Assembly (NCBI RefSeq): GCF_900107455.1
Contig: NZ_FNQB01000003.1
Coordinates: 1,488,001-1,552,000 of the forward strand
Direction: 5' to 3'
Source of the DNA: Asanoa ishikariensis
GTDB lineage: Bacteria; Actinomycetota; Actinomycetes; Mycobacteriales; Micromonosporaceae
DNA: 64,000 bases
Shown here: one piece after another, positions 34,119 through 43,435 of the stretch
Layout of the letters: each line of letters starts with the position of its first letter
How positions within the stretch are numbered: the first letter of the stretch is position 1
Notes under the pieces: model-generated
Database searches by the model: none
The model's input: only the letters and a program-made list of their open reading frames with translations
What the model was told of the DNA's origin: nothing
Program-made: the position numbers and the translations under genes

Positions 34119-34124
34119 AGCTTA
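34119..34124 (-). promoter_or_regulatory. -10 box TAAGCT overlapping the pafC stop
   Basis: TAAGCT lies 7 bases before GTG 34111, and its first bases are the TAA stop of pafC. Confidence 0.5.
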
Positions 34125-35105
34125 GAGCGTTTCGGTCACCGGTGCCGCGTAGGCGTCGAGTGCGGCCGTGGCCGCGTCGCGGACCCGCTCCACCAGTTCC
34201 GGCGGCGACACCGCGGTCGCGTCGGGACCGAGGCCGAGCACGAAGCGCTGTGCCCAGGCCAGGTCGGTGACCCGCAGCGTCACGATCCACTCGTCGGGCT
34301 CGCGCGGGTCGGGCCGGACGTCCTCGCACGGGTAGTACTCGGTGATCCACCGGCCGCCCCGGCCCACCCGCAGGGTGATCAGCGGCAGCTCGGCGCCCGG
34401 GTTGAACACGCCGTCACGCAGGTCGTGCAGCTCGGCGCTCGGCGGCGGGTTGGCCGGCTCGTCGAGCTCGGCGAGGGCGTCGATGCGGTCGGCCCGGAAC
34501 AACCGGACCGCCTCGGCCCGGCGGCACCACGCCTCGACGTACGCCCGGCCCTCGACCATCAGCAGCCGGATCGGGTCGATCACCCGCTGCGTGGTCTGGT
34601 CGCGGGTCTGCGCGTAGTAGGTGATCCGCAGCGCCCGGCCGCGCTCGACCGCGCCGCGCAGGGTGGCCAGGCGGTCGTCGCTGCCCGGCATGCGGACCGC
34701 GACGGGCGCGCCGGCCAGGTCGCCGGCCGCGTGCTCGATCTTGGCCAGGGCCCGCTCGATCGCGTCGCGGTTGGCCATGCCCGGCGTCTCGGCCAGCATC
34801 CGCAGCGCCACCACCAGGGCCAGCGCCTCATCGGGGGTCAGCCGCAGCGGCCGGTCGATGCCGGCGTCGTAGGTGATGGTCACCCGGTCGCCGTCGAAGG
34901 CCATGTCGATCAGGTCGCCCGGGCCGTAGCCGGGCAGCCCGCAGACCCAGAGCAGCTCCAGGTCCTCGCGTAGCTGCCGCTCGGTCACGCCCAGGTCCCC
35001 GGCCGCCTGCGCGACCTCGATCCCCGGCCGGGCCAGCAGGTAGGGCACCAGGTTGAGGAGCCGCCCGAGCCGATCGGCGCTGGGCCGCACCGCGCCGGGC
35101 GTCAT
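34122..35105 (-). CDS. pafC: WYL-domain transcriptional regulator PafC
   Basis: A 327-residue paralogue of PafB. It has an N-terminal winged helix (RLLNLVPYLLARPGIEVAQA, GVTERQLREDLELLWVCGLP), a middle WYL domain with LRITYYAQTRDQ and EGRAYVEAWCRRAEAVRLFRADRI, and a C-terminal WCX-like region. With PafB it forms a regulator of the DNA-damage response in mycobacteria. ATG 35105 overlaps the pafB stop by 4 bases, so the pair is made together. Confidence 0.93.
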   Translation of the reverse strand: MTPGAVRPSADRLGRLLNLVPYLLARPGIEVAQAAGDLGVTERQLREDLELLWVCGLPGYGPGDLIDMAFDGDRVTITYDAGIDRPLRLTPDEALALVVALRMLAETPGMANRDAIERALAKIEHAAGDLAGAPVAVRMPGSDDRLATLRGAVERGRALRITYYAQTRDQTTQRVIDPIRLLMVEGRAYVEAWCRRAEAVRLFRADRIDALAELDEPANPPPSAELHDLRDGVFNPGAELPLITLRVGRGGRWITEYYPCEDVRPDPREPDEWIVTLRVTDLAWAQRFVLGLGPDATAVSPPELVERVRDAATAALDAYAAPVTETL

Positions 35106-36088
35106 GCCAGCACCGGGCTCTCGTGGCGGGCAGCGGTCTCCTTGAGACGCTGGATCACCGCGTCGCGTACCTCCGGCGGCTCGACCACCCGCACGTCGGG
35201 CCCGTAGTTGACGAGCTGGGTGGCGATGAAGTCGACGTCGGCGTAGCGCAGCACGACCCGGTCGACCTCCGGACCCGGCACCGTCTCCTGCGCCCACCGC
35301 CGCAGTCCGGCGGCGCGGCCCTTGCGGACCAGGACCGTGGTGCGCCCGGTGCGCTCGATCGGCCCGCTGAACCGGGCGACGTAGCTGATCAGGTCCAGGT
35401 CGCGGGGCGGCTCGTAGGCGCCGGGACGGCCGGTGAGCCGGACCGCGCCGACCACCCGGGAGAGCCGGAAGCAGCGCGGCGCGGCGCGGTCGAGGTCGTG
35501 GCCCACCACGTACCACCGGCCCCGCCAGCACACCACGCCCCACGGCTGGAGCCGGCGGCTGGTCGGGCCGTCCTGCTCGGGCACCCGGTAGTCGAAGGCC
35601 ACCGTGCGCCGGTCGCGGGCGGCCGCGGTCAACGGCGCGAACGTGGGGTCGACCCGGACGATCGGCTCGACGCCCAGGGTCGCCTGCGGGTCGACGTCGA
35701 CACCGGCGGCACGCAGCTTGGCCAGGCCCGAGGACGCGGCGGCGGCCAGCCCGGCGTGCTGCCAGAGCCGCCCGGCGATGCCCACGGCGGCGGCCTCGTC
35801 GGGCGCGAGCGGGATGTCGGGCAGGGCGTAGTCGCGGCGCGCGATGCGGTAGCCGGGCTCGGTGTCGAAGACACTCGCGGAGCCGGTCTCCAGGGGAACG
35901 CCCAGCTCACGCAGCTCAGACTTGTCGCGTTCGAACTTGCGCTGGAACGCCTCGTGGTCCTTCGGGTCCTCCGGGTCGTGCTCGTAACCGGGAACGGTCG
36001 CGGCGATCTGCGCGGCGGTCAGGAACCGTCGCGTGGACAGAAGGCAGATCACCAGGTTGACCAGGCGCTCGGTGCGGGTCCGCGACAC
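35102..36088 (-). CDS. pafB: WYL-domain transcriptional regulator PafB
   Basis: About 328 residues: winged helix (RTERLVNLVICLLSTRRFLTA, FERDKSELRELGVPL), WYL domain (VAFDYRVPEQDGPTSRRLQPW, VCWRGRWYVVGHDLDR, CFRLSRV) and a C-terminal WCX region. GTG 36088 is preferred as a leaderless start because TAGCGT lies exactly 7 bases upstream; an ATG at 36118 would add 10 residues lacking family similarity. The gene faces the CDF transporter gene across 65 bases with a second leaderless promoter. pafBC lie beyond pafA, which here is separated by two plus-strand genes. Confidence 0.92.
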   Translation of the reverse strand: MSRTRTERLVNLVICLLSTRRFLTAAQIAATVPGYEHDPEDPKDHEAFQRKFERDKSELRELGVPLETGSASVFDTEPGYRIARRDYALPDIPLAPDEAAAVGIAGRLWQHAGLAAAASSGLAKLRAAGVDVDPQATLGVEPIVRVDPTFAPLTAAARDRRTVAFDYRVPEQDGPTSRRLQPWGVVCWRGRWYVVGHDLDRAAPRCFRLSRVVGAVRLTGRPGAYEPPRDLDLISYVARFSGPIERTGRTTVLVRKGRAAGLRRWAQETVPGPEVDRVVLRYADVDFIATQLVNYGPDVRVVEPPEVRDAVIQRLKETAARHESPVLA

Positions 36089-36095
36089 TCCCAAG

Positions 36096-36101
36096 ACGCT
36101 A
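36096..36101 (-). promoter_or_regulatory. -10 box TAGCGT, leaderless pafB start
   Basis: TAGCGT on the minus strand with exactly 7 bases to GTG 36088. Confidence 0.6.
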
Positions 36102-36140
36102 GCAGTGTTGGTACGCATGTGCGCACACCCTTGCGAGGCA

Positions 36141-36146
36141 TAGCCT
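36141..36146 (+). promoter_or_regulatory. -10 box TAGCCT, leaderless CDF transporter start
   Basis: TAGCCT with exactly 7 bases to GTG 36154; no Shine-Dalgarno precedes the start. Confidence 0.65.
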
Positions 36147-36153
36147 TGCCATC

Positions 36154-37188
36154 GTGACCTCGGAAGACCCTGACCGGCCATCTGACTTCGACGACGTGGA
36201 TCTGGAGGGTGAGCCCGAGGTACGGCACGCCGCGATCCCCGACCAGGACGACGCGCCGTCCGAGTCCGTCCTGACCGTGATCATCGCGGGCCTGGTCAAC
36301 CTGGCCATCGCCGTCGCGAAGTTCGTGGCCGGCCTGCTCACCGGGTCGGCCGCGCTGTTGTCCGAGGCCGCCCACTCGCTGGCCGACACCACGACCGAGG
36401 TGCTGCTGTACACCGCGCTGCGGCGCGGCGCGAAGGATCCCGACGACCGGCACCCCTTCGGCTACGGCAAGGAGAGCTACGTCTGGGCGTTCATCGCAGC
36501 GCTGTTCACTTTCGTGGCCGGCGCCGGATTCTCGATCTACCACGGGATCGAGACGATCCTGCACGGCGAGGAGGTCAGCGACTTCCTCGTCGGGTACATC
36601 GTGTTGGCCGTCTCGGCCATCCTGGAGGGCATCTCGTTCCTCCGGGCGCTGCGTCAGGTGCGCGGCGAGGCGACTCGCTGGCGCACCTCGCCCTTGCGGT
36701 TCCTGCGGTTGACCCCGGACACCGCGGTCAAGGCCGTCTTCCTGGAGGACAGCGCGGCACTGATCGGTCTCGCCCTGGCCGCGGCCGGCCTCGGCCTGAC
36801 CGAGGCGACCGGCGACCCGGTCTGGGACGGCATCGCCTCGATCGGCATCGGCGTGCTGCTGCTGGTGGTCGCGTTCGTCCTGTCGCTGGCCAACATCTCG
36901 CTGCTGGTCGGCCAGTCGGTGCCGAGCCGGCTGCACCAGCGGCTGCGCGAGGAGCTCTCCGCCGTACCCACCGTCGACCGCGTCGACCAGCTCCTGACCA
37001 TGCAGCTCGGCCCCGACGACGTGCTGGTCGCCGCCAAGGTCGACTTCGACGACACGGCCACCGGCGCCGAGATCGAGGCGGCGGCCGACGCGGCCGAGCG
37101 GCGCCTGATCAGCGTCTACCCGTCCGTTCGGTACGTCTTCCTCGACCCGACGCGCGGCCGCGCGAGACGCGACCAGCCGGACCGGTAA
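36154..37188 (+). CDS. Cation diffusion facilitator transporter
   Basis: A 344-residue metal exporter of the CDF family. An acidic N-terminus of about 40 residues precedes six membrane segments. The metal-site helix reads LLSEAAHSLADTTTEVLL (the family HxxxD), followed by ALRRGAKDPDDRHPFGYGKE, and the second metal helix is present as ALIGLALAAAGL. A cytoplasmic beta domain closes the protein (VDRVDQLLTMQLGPDDVLVA). Probable substrates are Zn2+, Fe2+ or Mn2+. The gene starts leaderless opposite pafB. Confidence 0.9.
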   Translation: MTSEDPDRPSDFDDVDLEGEPEVRHAAIPDQDDAPSESVLTVIIAGLVNLAIAVAKFVAGLLTGSAALLSEAAHSLADTTTEVLLYTALRRGAKDPDDRHPFGYGKESYVWAFIAALFTFVAGAGFSIYHGIETILHGEEVSDFLVGYIVLAVSAILEGISFLRALRQVRGEATRWRTSPLRFLRLTPDTAVKAVFLEDSAALIGLALAAAGLGLTEATGDPVWDGIASIGIGVLLLVVAFVLSLANISLLVGQSVPSRLHQRLREELSAVPTVDRVDQLLTMQLGPDDVLVAAKVDFDDTATGAEIEAAADAAERRLISVYPSVRYVFLDPTRGRARRDQPDR

Positions 37189-37199
37189 CCTTTCCTGCC

Positions 37200-38345
37200 A
37201 TGGTCAGGTGGCGCGCCGGGGTGGTCGCGGAAGTGCGGCGGCGCTGGCGCGGCGCCGTCGAGCTGTCGGTGACGGTCGACGGCGTGGCGACCCGCGCGCT
37301 GGCCTACCCCGAGCTCGTCGGCGAGCCGGAGCCCGGCGACCGCGTCCTGCTCAACGTCAACGCCCAGCTCATGGGGCTGGGCACCGGCGGCTACGCGCTG
37401 GTCGTGGCGCTCCCCGACCGGCTGCCGCCGGACCCGCCCGGCGCCGGCACCGACCGCGACAGCGGCCACGTGGTCAAGGCCCGCTACACGCCGCTGCAGG
37501 CGATCGTGCGGGGCGTCGAGGAGCCGTCGTCGCCGCACCACGCGGCGATCGCGGCCGCCGACACCCTCGCGGGCATGCCGGTGGTCACCGCCGACCTGCA
37601 CTCGGCGCTGCCGGCCATCGTCGCCGGCATCCACGCCGACCGGCCCACGGCCCGGATCGCCTACGTGATGACCGACGGCGGCGCACTGCCGGCCTGGTTC
37701 TCCCGCACCCTCGACGGGCTCCGCGACCGGCTGGTCGGCACCGTCACCGTCGGGCAGGCGTTCGGCGGCGACCTGGAGGCGGTCACCACCCACAGCGGCC
37801 TGCTGGCCGCCCGCTACGCGCTCGGCGCGGACGTCGCGGTGGTGGCGCAGGGGCCGGGCAACCTCGGAGCGGGGCTGCCGTGGGCGTTCTCCGGTGTCGC
37901 GGTCGGCGAGGCGGTCAACGCGGCCGGCACGCTGGGCGGGCAGGCGGTCGGCGCGCTGCGGATCTCCGCCGCCGACGCCCGGGAACGACACCAGGGGATC
38001 TCGCACCACAGCTTGACCGCGTACGGGCGGGTCGCGCTCGTGCCGTGCGATTTGCCGTTGCCGGACGGTCTCGACGCACCGCTGGCCGCCCGGGTCGAGG
38101 CGCAGATCGCGGACCTGTCCGTGCGGCACCGGATCATCCGGGTGCCCAGCGACGGGCTGGACGCGGCGCTGCGGGCCTCACCCGTGCCGCTGTCGACCAT
38201 GGGCCGCGGACTGGACGCCGACCACGGCTATTTCCTGACCGCGGCCGCCGCCGGCCGGCACGCCGCCGCGCTAGCTCTAGCCGGTCAAGCTCTAGCCGGT
38301 CAGGAAGATGAACAGGAGCCAGGCGGCCACCAGCGCGACCAGTAG
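37200..38345 (+). CDS. DUF3866 family protein
   Basis: A 381-residue protein of a conserved actinobacterial family without known function. It starts with an SH3-like/hydrophobic half (VRWRAGVVAEV, RVLLNVNAQLMGLGTGGYALVV) and has an alpha/beta core with SALPAIVAGI and GPGNLGAGLPWAFSGVAVGE. It begins 11 bases after the CDF gene, with TAACCT 8 bases before ATG 37200. Its last 54 bases overlap the convergent small gene, and a 15-base tandem duplication adds residues to the C-terminus. Confidence 0.88.
   Translation: MVRWRAGVVAEVRRRWRGAVELSVTVDGVATRALAYPELVGEPEPGDRVLLNVNAQLMGLGTGGYALVVALPDRLPPDPPGAGTDRDSGHVVKARYTPLQAIVRGVEEPSSPHHAAIAAADTLAGMPVVTADLHSALPAIVAGIHADRPTARIAYVMTDGGALPAWFSRTLDGLRDRLVGTVTVGQAFGGDLEAVTTHSGLLAARYALGADVAVVAQGPGNLGAGLPWAFSGVAVGEAVNAAGTLGGQAVGALRISAADARERHQGISHHSLTAYGRVALVPCDLPLPDGLDAPLAARVEAQIADLSVRHRIIRVPSDGLDAALRASPVPLSTMGRGLDADHGYFLTAAAAGRHAAALALAGQALAGQEDEQEPGGHQRDQ
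38273..38302. repeat. 15-base tandem duplication at a gene tail overlap
   Basis: AGCTCTAGCCGGTCA occurs twice in direct succession (38273-38287 and 38288-38302) inside the overlap of the DUF3866 gene and the convergent 86-residue gene. The second copy carries the stop codon of the minus-strand gene. Confidence 0.9.
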
Positions 38346-38552
38346 CGCCGCCATGACCCAGGTCGGCACCTTGTAGTCGCCGCGCCGGTTGCGGTCGATC
38401 TCGTCGCGCACCTTCTGCTGACGCTTCTGCAACCAGCCCTGCCGGATCACTTCAGGCCGGGTCTCGGGCATGGACAGGCGAGGCGCGGTCTCGGGCTCGC
38501 GTGGCGCGGAGCCCTCGTCGCGGTGCATCGAAGCACTGTCGGGGAGCGTCAT
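38292..38552 (-). CDS. Small tail-anchored protein downstream of pafA
   Basis: An 86-residue protein: a charged N-terminal half (MTLPDSASMHRDEGSAPREP), a basic stretch (RQGWLQKRQQKVRDEIDRNR) and one C-terminal membrane helix VPTWVMAALLVALVAAWLLF. It starts 26 bases after the pafA stop on the same strand, so it is probably co-transcribed. No known family was recognised. The end overlaps DUF3866 by 54 bases. Tail-anchored topology close to the Pup ligase suggests it could tether something to the membrane, but this is speculation. Confidence 0.75.
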   Translation of the reverse strand: MTLPDSASMHRDEGSAPREPETAPRLSMPETRPEVIRQGWLQKRQQKVRDEIDRNRRGDYKVPTWVMAALLVALVAAWLLFIFLTG

Positions 38553-38578
38553 GGTGCCCCAGAGCGTACCCGGATGCG

Positions 38579-39937
38579 TCACATGCTCGCGATCAGCCGT
38601 TCCACCCGCTCGTCGTACGCGCGGAACGGGTCCTTGCACAGCACGGTGCGCTGAGCCTGGTCGTTGAGCTTGAGGTGCACCCAGTCGACGGTGAAGTCGC
38701 GCCGCTTCTCCTGGGCGTGCCGGATGAACTCGCCGCGCAGGCGGGCCCGGGTGGTCTGCGGCGGGGTCTCCTTGGCCTCGAAGATCTCCAGGTCGGTGGC
38801 GACCCGGTCGACCTGGCCGCGCTTCTCCATCAGCCCGTAGAGCCCGCGGCCGCGCCGCAGGTCGTGGTAGGCGAGGTCCATCTGGGCGATCCGGGGGTGG
38901 GACAGCGGCAGGTCGAACTTGTCCTGGTAGCGCTCGATCAGCCGGAGCTTGGTCACCCAGTCGATCTCGCGGGACACCGGCTCCAGGTTGTCGGTCTCGA
39001 TCGCCCGCAGCACCCGGCCCCAGAGCTCGACGACCCGCTTGGCGGTCTGGTCGCCGCCCCGGCGCTCGACGAACTCGGTCGCCTTGGCCAGGTATTCCTG
39101 CTGGATCTCGAGGCCGCTGATCTCCTTGTTGTTGGCGAGGCGGACCTTGCGCCGGCCGGTCACGTCGTGCGAGACCTCGCGGATCGCCCGGATCGGGTTC
39201 TCCAGCGAGAGGTCGCGCATGACCACGCCGGCCTCGATCATCCGCAGCACGATGTCGGCGGTGCCGACCTTGAGCAGCGTGGTGACCTCGTTCATGTTGC
39301 TGTCGCCGACGATCACGTGGAGGCGGCGGTAGCGCTCGGCGTCGGCGTGCGGCTCGTCGCGGGTGTTGATGATCGGCCGGGACCGGGTGGTCGCCGAGGA
39401 GACGCCCTCCCAGATGTGCTCGGCACGCTGCGACAGGCAGTAGACGGCGCCGCGCGGGGTCTGGAGCACCTTGCCGGCGCCGCAGATGAGCTGCCGGGTG
39501 ACCAGGAACGGGATCAGCACGTCGGCCAGGCGGCCGAACTCGCCGTGCCGGGAGACCAGGTAGTTCTCGTGGCAGCCGTACGAGTTGCCGGCCGAGTCGG
39601 TGTTGTTCTTGAACAGATAGATCTCGCCGGCGATGCCCTCGTCGTGCAGGCGCTTCTCGGCATCGACCAACAGGCCTTCGAGGATCCGCTCGCCGGCGCG
39701 GTCGTGCGCGACCAGGTCGGCGACGTTGTCGCACTCGGGGGTGGCGTATTCGGGGTGAGATCCGACGTCGAGGTAGAGGCGGGCGCCGTTGCGAAGGAAG
39801 ACATTGCTTGACCGGCCCCAGGACACGACCCGCCGGAACAGGTAGCGGGCTACCTCGTCCGGCGACAGCCGACGCTGGCCGCGATAGGTGCAGGTGACGC
39901 CGTATTCCGTTTCGAGCCCGAAGATTCGCCGCTCCAT
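38579..39937 (-). CDS. pafA: Pup-protein ligase PafA
   Basis: A 452-residue ATP-dependent ligase that joins the C-terminal glutamate of Pup to lysines of target proteins. It starts [16 protein letters not shown] with the family GxETEYG, has the metal- and ATP-site residues in [17 protein letters not shown], then [17 protein letters not shown] and [15 protein letters not shown], and a C-terminal Pup-binding domain. Length is exactly typical. ATG 39937 appears leaderless with TAGTGT 6 bases upstream. In the mycobacterial order it follows prcA; here about 7 kb of other genes separate them. Confidence 0.97.
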   Translation of the reverse strand: MERRIFGLETEYGVTCTYRGQRRLSPDEVARYLFRRVVSWGRSSNVFLRNGARLYLDVGSHPEYATPECDNVADLVAHDRAGERILEGLLVDAEKRLHDEGIAGEIYLFKNNTDSAGNSYGCHENYLVSRHGEFGRLADVLIPFLVTRQLICGAGKVLQTPRGAVYCLSQRAEHIWEGVSSATTRSRPIINTRDEPHADAERYRRLHVIVGDSNMNEVTTLLKVGTADIVLRMIEAGVVMRDLSLENPIRAIREVSHDVTGRRKVRLANNKEISGLEIQQEYLAKATEFVERRGGDQTAKRVVELWGRVLRAIETDNLEPVSREIDWVTKLRLIERYQDKFDLPLSHPRIAQMDLAYHDLRRGRGLYGLMEKRGQVDRVATDLEIFEAKETPPQTTRARLRGEFIRHAQEKRRDFTVDWVHLKLNDQAQRTVLCKDPFRAYDERVERLIASM

Positions 39938-39943
39938 AGCAAG

Positions 39944-39949
39944 ACACTA
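39944..39949 (-). promoter_or_regulatory. -10 box TAGTGT, leaderless pafA start
   Basis: TAGTGT on the minus strand ends 6 bases before ATG 39937. The gene therefore has its own promoter and does not depend on prcA transcription. Confidence 0.6.
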
Positions 39950-40048
39950 GCCGGGAAAACCCGTCGGTGGTCAGTGCCGCGACGCGCCGTCATCGCTTCG
40001 ATGGCGGAAAACATTCACGGGGTACGTTCGACGCCCGGTTCGTCTGGT

Positions 40049-40642
40049 TTAGCCAAGGCTCTGGACGTAGGCGCGGCATTCCTCGTAGTCGGGCAGGAGG
40101 CCCGCGGCCGTCGCCTCCTTGAGCGACGGGGCGGCCTCGTCTCGGGCCGACAGGATCGGCGCGTCGGTCGGCCACTCGATGCCGAGCTCCGGGTCCAGCG
40201 GGTGGATCGTGTGCTCCCCCGTCGGGTTGTAGCCGGTCGAGCAGAGATAGGCCAGCGTCGCGTCGTCGGTCAGGGCGCAGAAGCCGTGCCCGAGCCCCTC
40301 GGCGAGGTAGACCGCGCGCCGGTCGACATCGTCGAGCCGCACCGCCTCCCAGCGCCCGAAGGTCGGCGAGCCGACCCGGATGTCGGCGATCACGTCGACC
40401 ACGGCGCCGCGTACGCAGGTGACCCACTTGGCCTGGCCCGGCGGGACGTCGGCGAAGTGGATGCCACGGACCACGCCCCGGGCCGACACGGACATGTTGG
40501 CCTGGGCCAGCGTGAACCGGTGGCCGGTCGCGGCCTCGAACGCCTCGGCCTTGAACCATTCCAGGAACAGCCCGCGCGGGTCGCCGTGCTGCTGCGGGGT
40601 CACCTCGAAGGCGCCCTCGATGCCCAGCTCACGGATCTTCAT
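40049..40642 (-). CDS. rmlC: dTDP-4-dehydrorhamnose 3,5-epimerase
   Basis: A 197-residue cupin that epimerises the 4-keto-6-deoxy sugar in dTDP-L-rhamnose synthesis. Family segments are [21 protein letters not shown], the catalytic-region [35 protein letters not shown] and a late [20 protein letters not shown] 40642 overlaps the rmlA stop by 4 bases. It is the second gene of the rmlAC pair, transcribed away from rmlBD. Confidence 0.95.
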   Translation of the reverse strand: MKIRELGIEGAFEVTPQQHGDPRGLFLEWFKAEAFEAATGHRFTLAQANMSVSARGVVRGIHFADVPPGQAKWVTCVRGAVVDVIADIRVGSPTFGRWEAVRLDDVDRRAVYLAEGLGHGFCALTDDATLAYLCSTGYNPTGEHTIHPLDPELGIEWPTDAPILSARDEAAPSLKEATAAGLLPDYEECRAYVQSLG

Positions 40643-41520
40643 GCGACGGTCTCCTCCTTCTCGGCGAGCAGGCCCAGCAGGTACGTACCGTAGCCACTCT
40701 TGGTCAGCGGGCCGGCCAGGTCGCGCAGCGCGGCGTCGTCGATCAGCCCCGCGCGCCAGGCCACCTCCTCGACACAGCCGATCTTGAGGCCCTGCCGCTC
40801 CTCGATCACGCGTACGTACTCGGCGGCCTGCATCATCGAGCTGAACGTCCCGGTGTCCAGCCAGGCGGTGCCCCGGTCCAGGACGGTGACGGTCAGCTCG
40901 CCCCACTCCCGGTAGGCCTCGTTCACCGCGGTGATCTCGAGCTCGCCACGGTCGCTCGGCTTGAGCCCCTTGGCGATCTCCACGACGCGGTTGTCGTAGA
41001 AGTAGAGGCCGGGTACGGCGTACCGCGACTTCGGTTTGACCGGTTTCTCCTCGATCGAGAGCACCTTGCCGTCGGCGTCGAACTCGACCACGCCGTACTC
41101 CCGGGGGTTGGCCACCGGGTAGGCGAAGACCCGGCCACCGACCAGCGGACCGGCCTCGCCGAGCTGCCGGCCCAGGCCGACGCCGTGGAAGATGTTGTCG
41201 CCGAGGATCAGCGCGACCGAGTCGTCGCCGATGAACTCCTCGCCGAGCAGGAAGGCCTGCGCGATGCCCTCGGGCCGGGCCTGAGCCTGATATTCGATCT
41301 TGAGACCGAACTGGCTGCCGTCGCCGAGCAGGCCCCGGAACTGCGCCTGGTCGTCCGGCGTGGTGATGATCAGGATCTCGTCGATGCCCGCCATCACCAG
41401 CGTGGACAGCGGGTAATAGATCATCGGCTTGTCGAAGATCGGCATTAGCTGCTTCGAGACGGCCATCGTGATCGGCCACAGCCGCGATCCCGTGCCGCCC
41501 GCCAGAAGAATCCCTCGCAC
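40639..41520 (-). CDS. rmlA: Glucose-1-phosphate thymidylyltransferase
   Basis: A 293-residue nucleotidyltransferase that makes dTDP-glucose, the first step of the dTDP-rhamnose path. The signature [18 protein letters not shown] opens the protein; [41 protein letters not shown] and GTAWLDTGT follow in order. GTG 41520 appears leaderless, with TAGGGT 7 bases upstream. The start lies only 48 bases from rmlB on the other strand. Confidence 0.96.
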   Translation of the reverse strand: MRGILLAGGTGSRLWPITMAVSKQLMPIFDKPMIYYPLSTLVMAGIDEILIITTPDDQAQFRGLLGDGSQFGLKIEYQAQARPEGIAQAFLLGEEFIGDDSVALILGDNIFHGVGLGRQLGEAGPLVGGRVFAYPVANPREYGVVEFDADGKVLSIEEKPVKPKSRYAVPGLYFYDNRVVEIAKGLKPSDRGELEITAVNEAYREWGELTVTVLDRGTAWLDTGTFSSMMQAAEYVRVIEERQGLKIGCVEEVAWRAGLIDDAALRDLAGPLTKSGYGTYLLGLLAEKEETVA

Positions 41521-41527
41521 GGCGGCC

Positions 41528-41533
41528 ACCCTA
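41528..41533 (-). promoter_or_regulatory. -10 box TAGGGT, leaderless rmlA start
   Basis: TAGGGT on the minus strand, 7 bases before GTG 41520. Confidence 0.6.
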
Positions 41534-41553
41534 CTGGGTGGGGTCCGGTCGCG

Positions 41554-41559
41554 TAGACT
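41554..41559 (+). promoter_or_regulatory. -10 box TAGACT upstream of rmlB
   Basis: TAGACT lies 9 bases before GTG 41569. Two bases longer than the other leaderless cases, so the transcript may carry a very short leader. The two rml promoters are squeezed into 48 bases. Confidence 0.45.
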
Positions 41560-41568
41560 CCGGAACCC

Positions 41569-42555
41569 GTGAGGATCCTCGTGACCGGCGGAGCCGGGTT
41601 CATCGGTTCGGAGTACGTCCGCATGCTGCTGACCCCGGGCTCGGGGCCGGACCTGGCCCCCAGTGCGGTGACGGTGCTGGACAAGCTCACCTACTCGGGC
41701 AACCGGGCAAACCTGGCGCCCGTGGCCGGCGACCCCCGGCTGCGGTTCGTCGAAGGCGACATCTGCGACGCCGCCCTGGTCGACTCGGTGGTGCCCGACC
41801 ACGACGTGATCGTGCATTTCGCGGCCGAGTCGCACGTGGACCGCTCCATCGACGGCGCCAGCGTGTTCGTGACGACCAACGTGCTCGGCACCCAGACGCT
41901 GCTCGACGCCGCCCTTCGGCACGGCACCGGGCGCTTCGTGCACGTCTCCACCGACGAGGTGTACGGGTCGATCTCCGAGGGCTCGTGGACCGAGGACTGG
42001 CCCCTCGCCCCCAACTCGCCTTATTCCGCGTCGAAGGCCGGCTCCGACCTGCTGGCGCTGGCCTACCACCGCACGCACGGGATGGACGTGGTGGTCACCC
42101 GCTGCTCCAACAACTACGGGCACTACCAGTTCCCGGAGAAGGTCATCCCGCTGTTCGTCACCAACCTGCTCGACGGCGGCACGGTGCCTCTCTACGGCGA
42201 CGGCGGCAACATCCGCGACTGGCTGCACGTGCACGACCACTGCGTCGGCATCGCCCTCGTGCAGGACAAGGGCCGGGCCGGCGAGGTCTACCACATCGGC
42301 GGCGGCACCGAGCTCACCAACAAGGAGCTGACCGGGCGGCTGCTCGACGCGTGCGGCGCGTCGTGGGACCAGGTCGTGCCGGTGGCCGACCGCAAGGGCC
42401 ACGACCGGCGCTACTCGCTGTCGATCGCCAAGATCCAGGACGAGCTCGGGTACGCGCCGAGCGTCGACATCGACCGCGGGCTCGCCGAGACCGTGGCCTG
42501 GTACAAGGAGAACCGCTCGTGGTGGGAGCCGTTGAAGGCGGCCTCCGCCCGATGA
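41569..42555 (+). CDS. rmlB: dTDP-glucose 4,6-dehydratase
   Basis: A 328-residue short-chain dehydrogenase-type enzyme, second step of dTDP-rhamnose synthesis. NAD site [14 protein letters not shown], then [18 protein letters not shown], catalytic region STDEVYGSI and YSASKAGSD (Tyr-x3-Lys), [17 protein letters not shown]. Start GTG 41569. The stop overlaps the rmlD start by 4 bases. Confidence 0.96.
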   Translation: MRILVTGGAGFIGSEYVRMLLTPGSGPDLAPSAVTVLDKLTYSGNRANLAPVAGDPRLRFVEGDICDAALVDSVVPDHDVIVHFAAESHVDRSIDGASVFVTTNVLGTQTLLDAALRHGTGRFVHVSTDEVYGSISEGSWTEDWPLAPNSPYSASKAGSDLLALAYHRTHGMDVVVTRCSNNYGHYQFPEKVIPLFVTNLLDGGTVPLYGDGGNIRDWLHVHDHCVGIALVQDKGRAGEVYHIGGGTELTNKELTGRLLDACGASWDQVVPVADRKGHDRRYSLSIAKIQDELGYAPSVDIDRGLAETVAWYKENRSWWEPLKAASAR

Positions 42556-43418
42556 CCAAGGTTCTGGTGACCGGCGCCGGCGGGATGCTGGGGTCGGATC
42601 TGGTCGCTGTGCTTTCAGTTGATCCGTCATTCACCGTGACGGCGGCGCGTCGGACGGATCTTGACCTGCTCTCCCCCGCCGACGTGCGGGCGGCCGTGCC
42701 CGGGCACGACGTGGTGATCAACGCGGCCGCCTGGACGAACGTCGACGGTGCCGAGACTTCCGAGGAAGCGGCGACGGCGCTGAACGGCGGCGCCGTCGCG
42801 TCGCTGGCCTCGGCCTGCGCCGCTTCCGGGGCGCGGCTGATCCACGTCTCGACCGACTACGTGCTGTCCGGGTCGGCGTCCTCGCCCTACCCGGAGTCGG
42901 CTCCGCCCGCCCCGATCAACGCCTACGGGCGCAGCAAGCTGGCCGGCGAGCAGGCGGTGCTGTCGCTGCTGCCCTCGTCGGGCTACGTGGTGCGCACGGC
43001 GTGGCTCTACGGACAGCACGGGCGCAACTTCGCGGCAACGATGCTGCGGCTCGCGGCCGCGCGCCCGACCGTGAACGTCGTGGCCGACCAGCACGGGCAA
43101 CCGACGTGGTCGCTCGCGCTGGCCCGGCAACTGGTCGCGTTGGCCTCGGCGCCGTCCGCACCCGCCGGGATCTACCACGGCACGGCCGGCGGATCGACGA
43201 CGTGGTACGGGTTCGCCCAAGCGGTGTTCTCGCTGAGTGGTCTGGACCCGGAGCGGGTGCGGCCCATCCCCAGCGCCGATTTTCCGTTGCCGGCGCCACG
43301 GCCCGCGTATAGCGTCCTCGGTCATGATCGATGGGCTTCGGCCGGGCTCGCGCCCATGGCGGACTGGCACACGTCACTCGCGGCAGCGGTGGCGGCCGGC
43401 GCGGTCCGCGCGGGCTGA
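42552..43418 (+). CDS. rmlD: dTDP-4-dehydrorhamnose reductase
   Basis: A 288-residue NADPH-dependent reductase, last step to dTDP-L-rhamnose. Cofactor site [13 protein letters not shown], then [33 protein letters not shown] (Tyr-x3-Lys) and [14 protein letters not shown]. Translationally coupled to rmlB through an ATGA overlap. With rmlA, rmlB and rmlC this completes the four-step pathway, whose product feeds cell-wall or surface glycans. Confidence 0.95.
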   Translation: MTKVLVTGAGGMLGSDLVAVLSVDPSFTVTAARRTDLDLLSPADVRAAVPGHDVVINAAAWTNVDGAETSEEAATALNGGAVASLASACAASGARLIHVSTDYVLSGSASSPYPESAPPAPINAYGRSKLAGEQAVLSLLPSSGYVVRTAWLYGQHGRNFAATMLRLAAARPTVNVVADQHGQPTWSLALARQLVALASAPSAPAGIYHGTAGGSTTWYGFAQAVFSLSGLDPERVRPIPSADFPLPAPRPAYSVLGHDRWASAGLAPMADWHTSLAAAVAAGAVRAG

Positions 43419-43435
43419 GTCCTGGCTGGTGGTCC

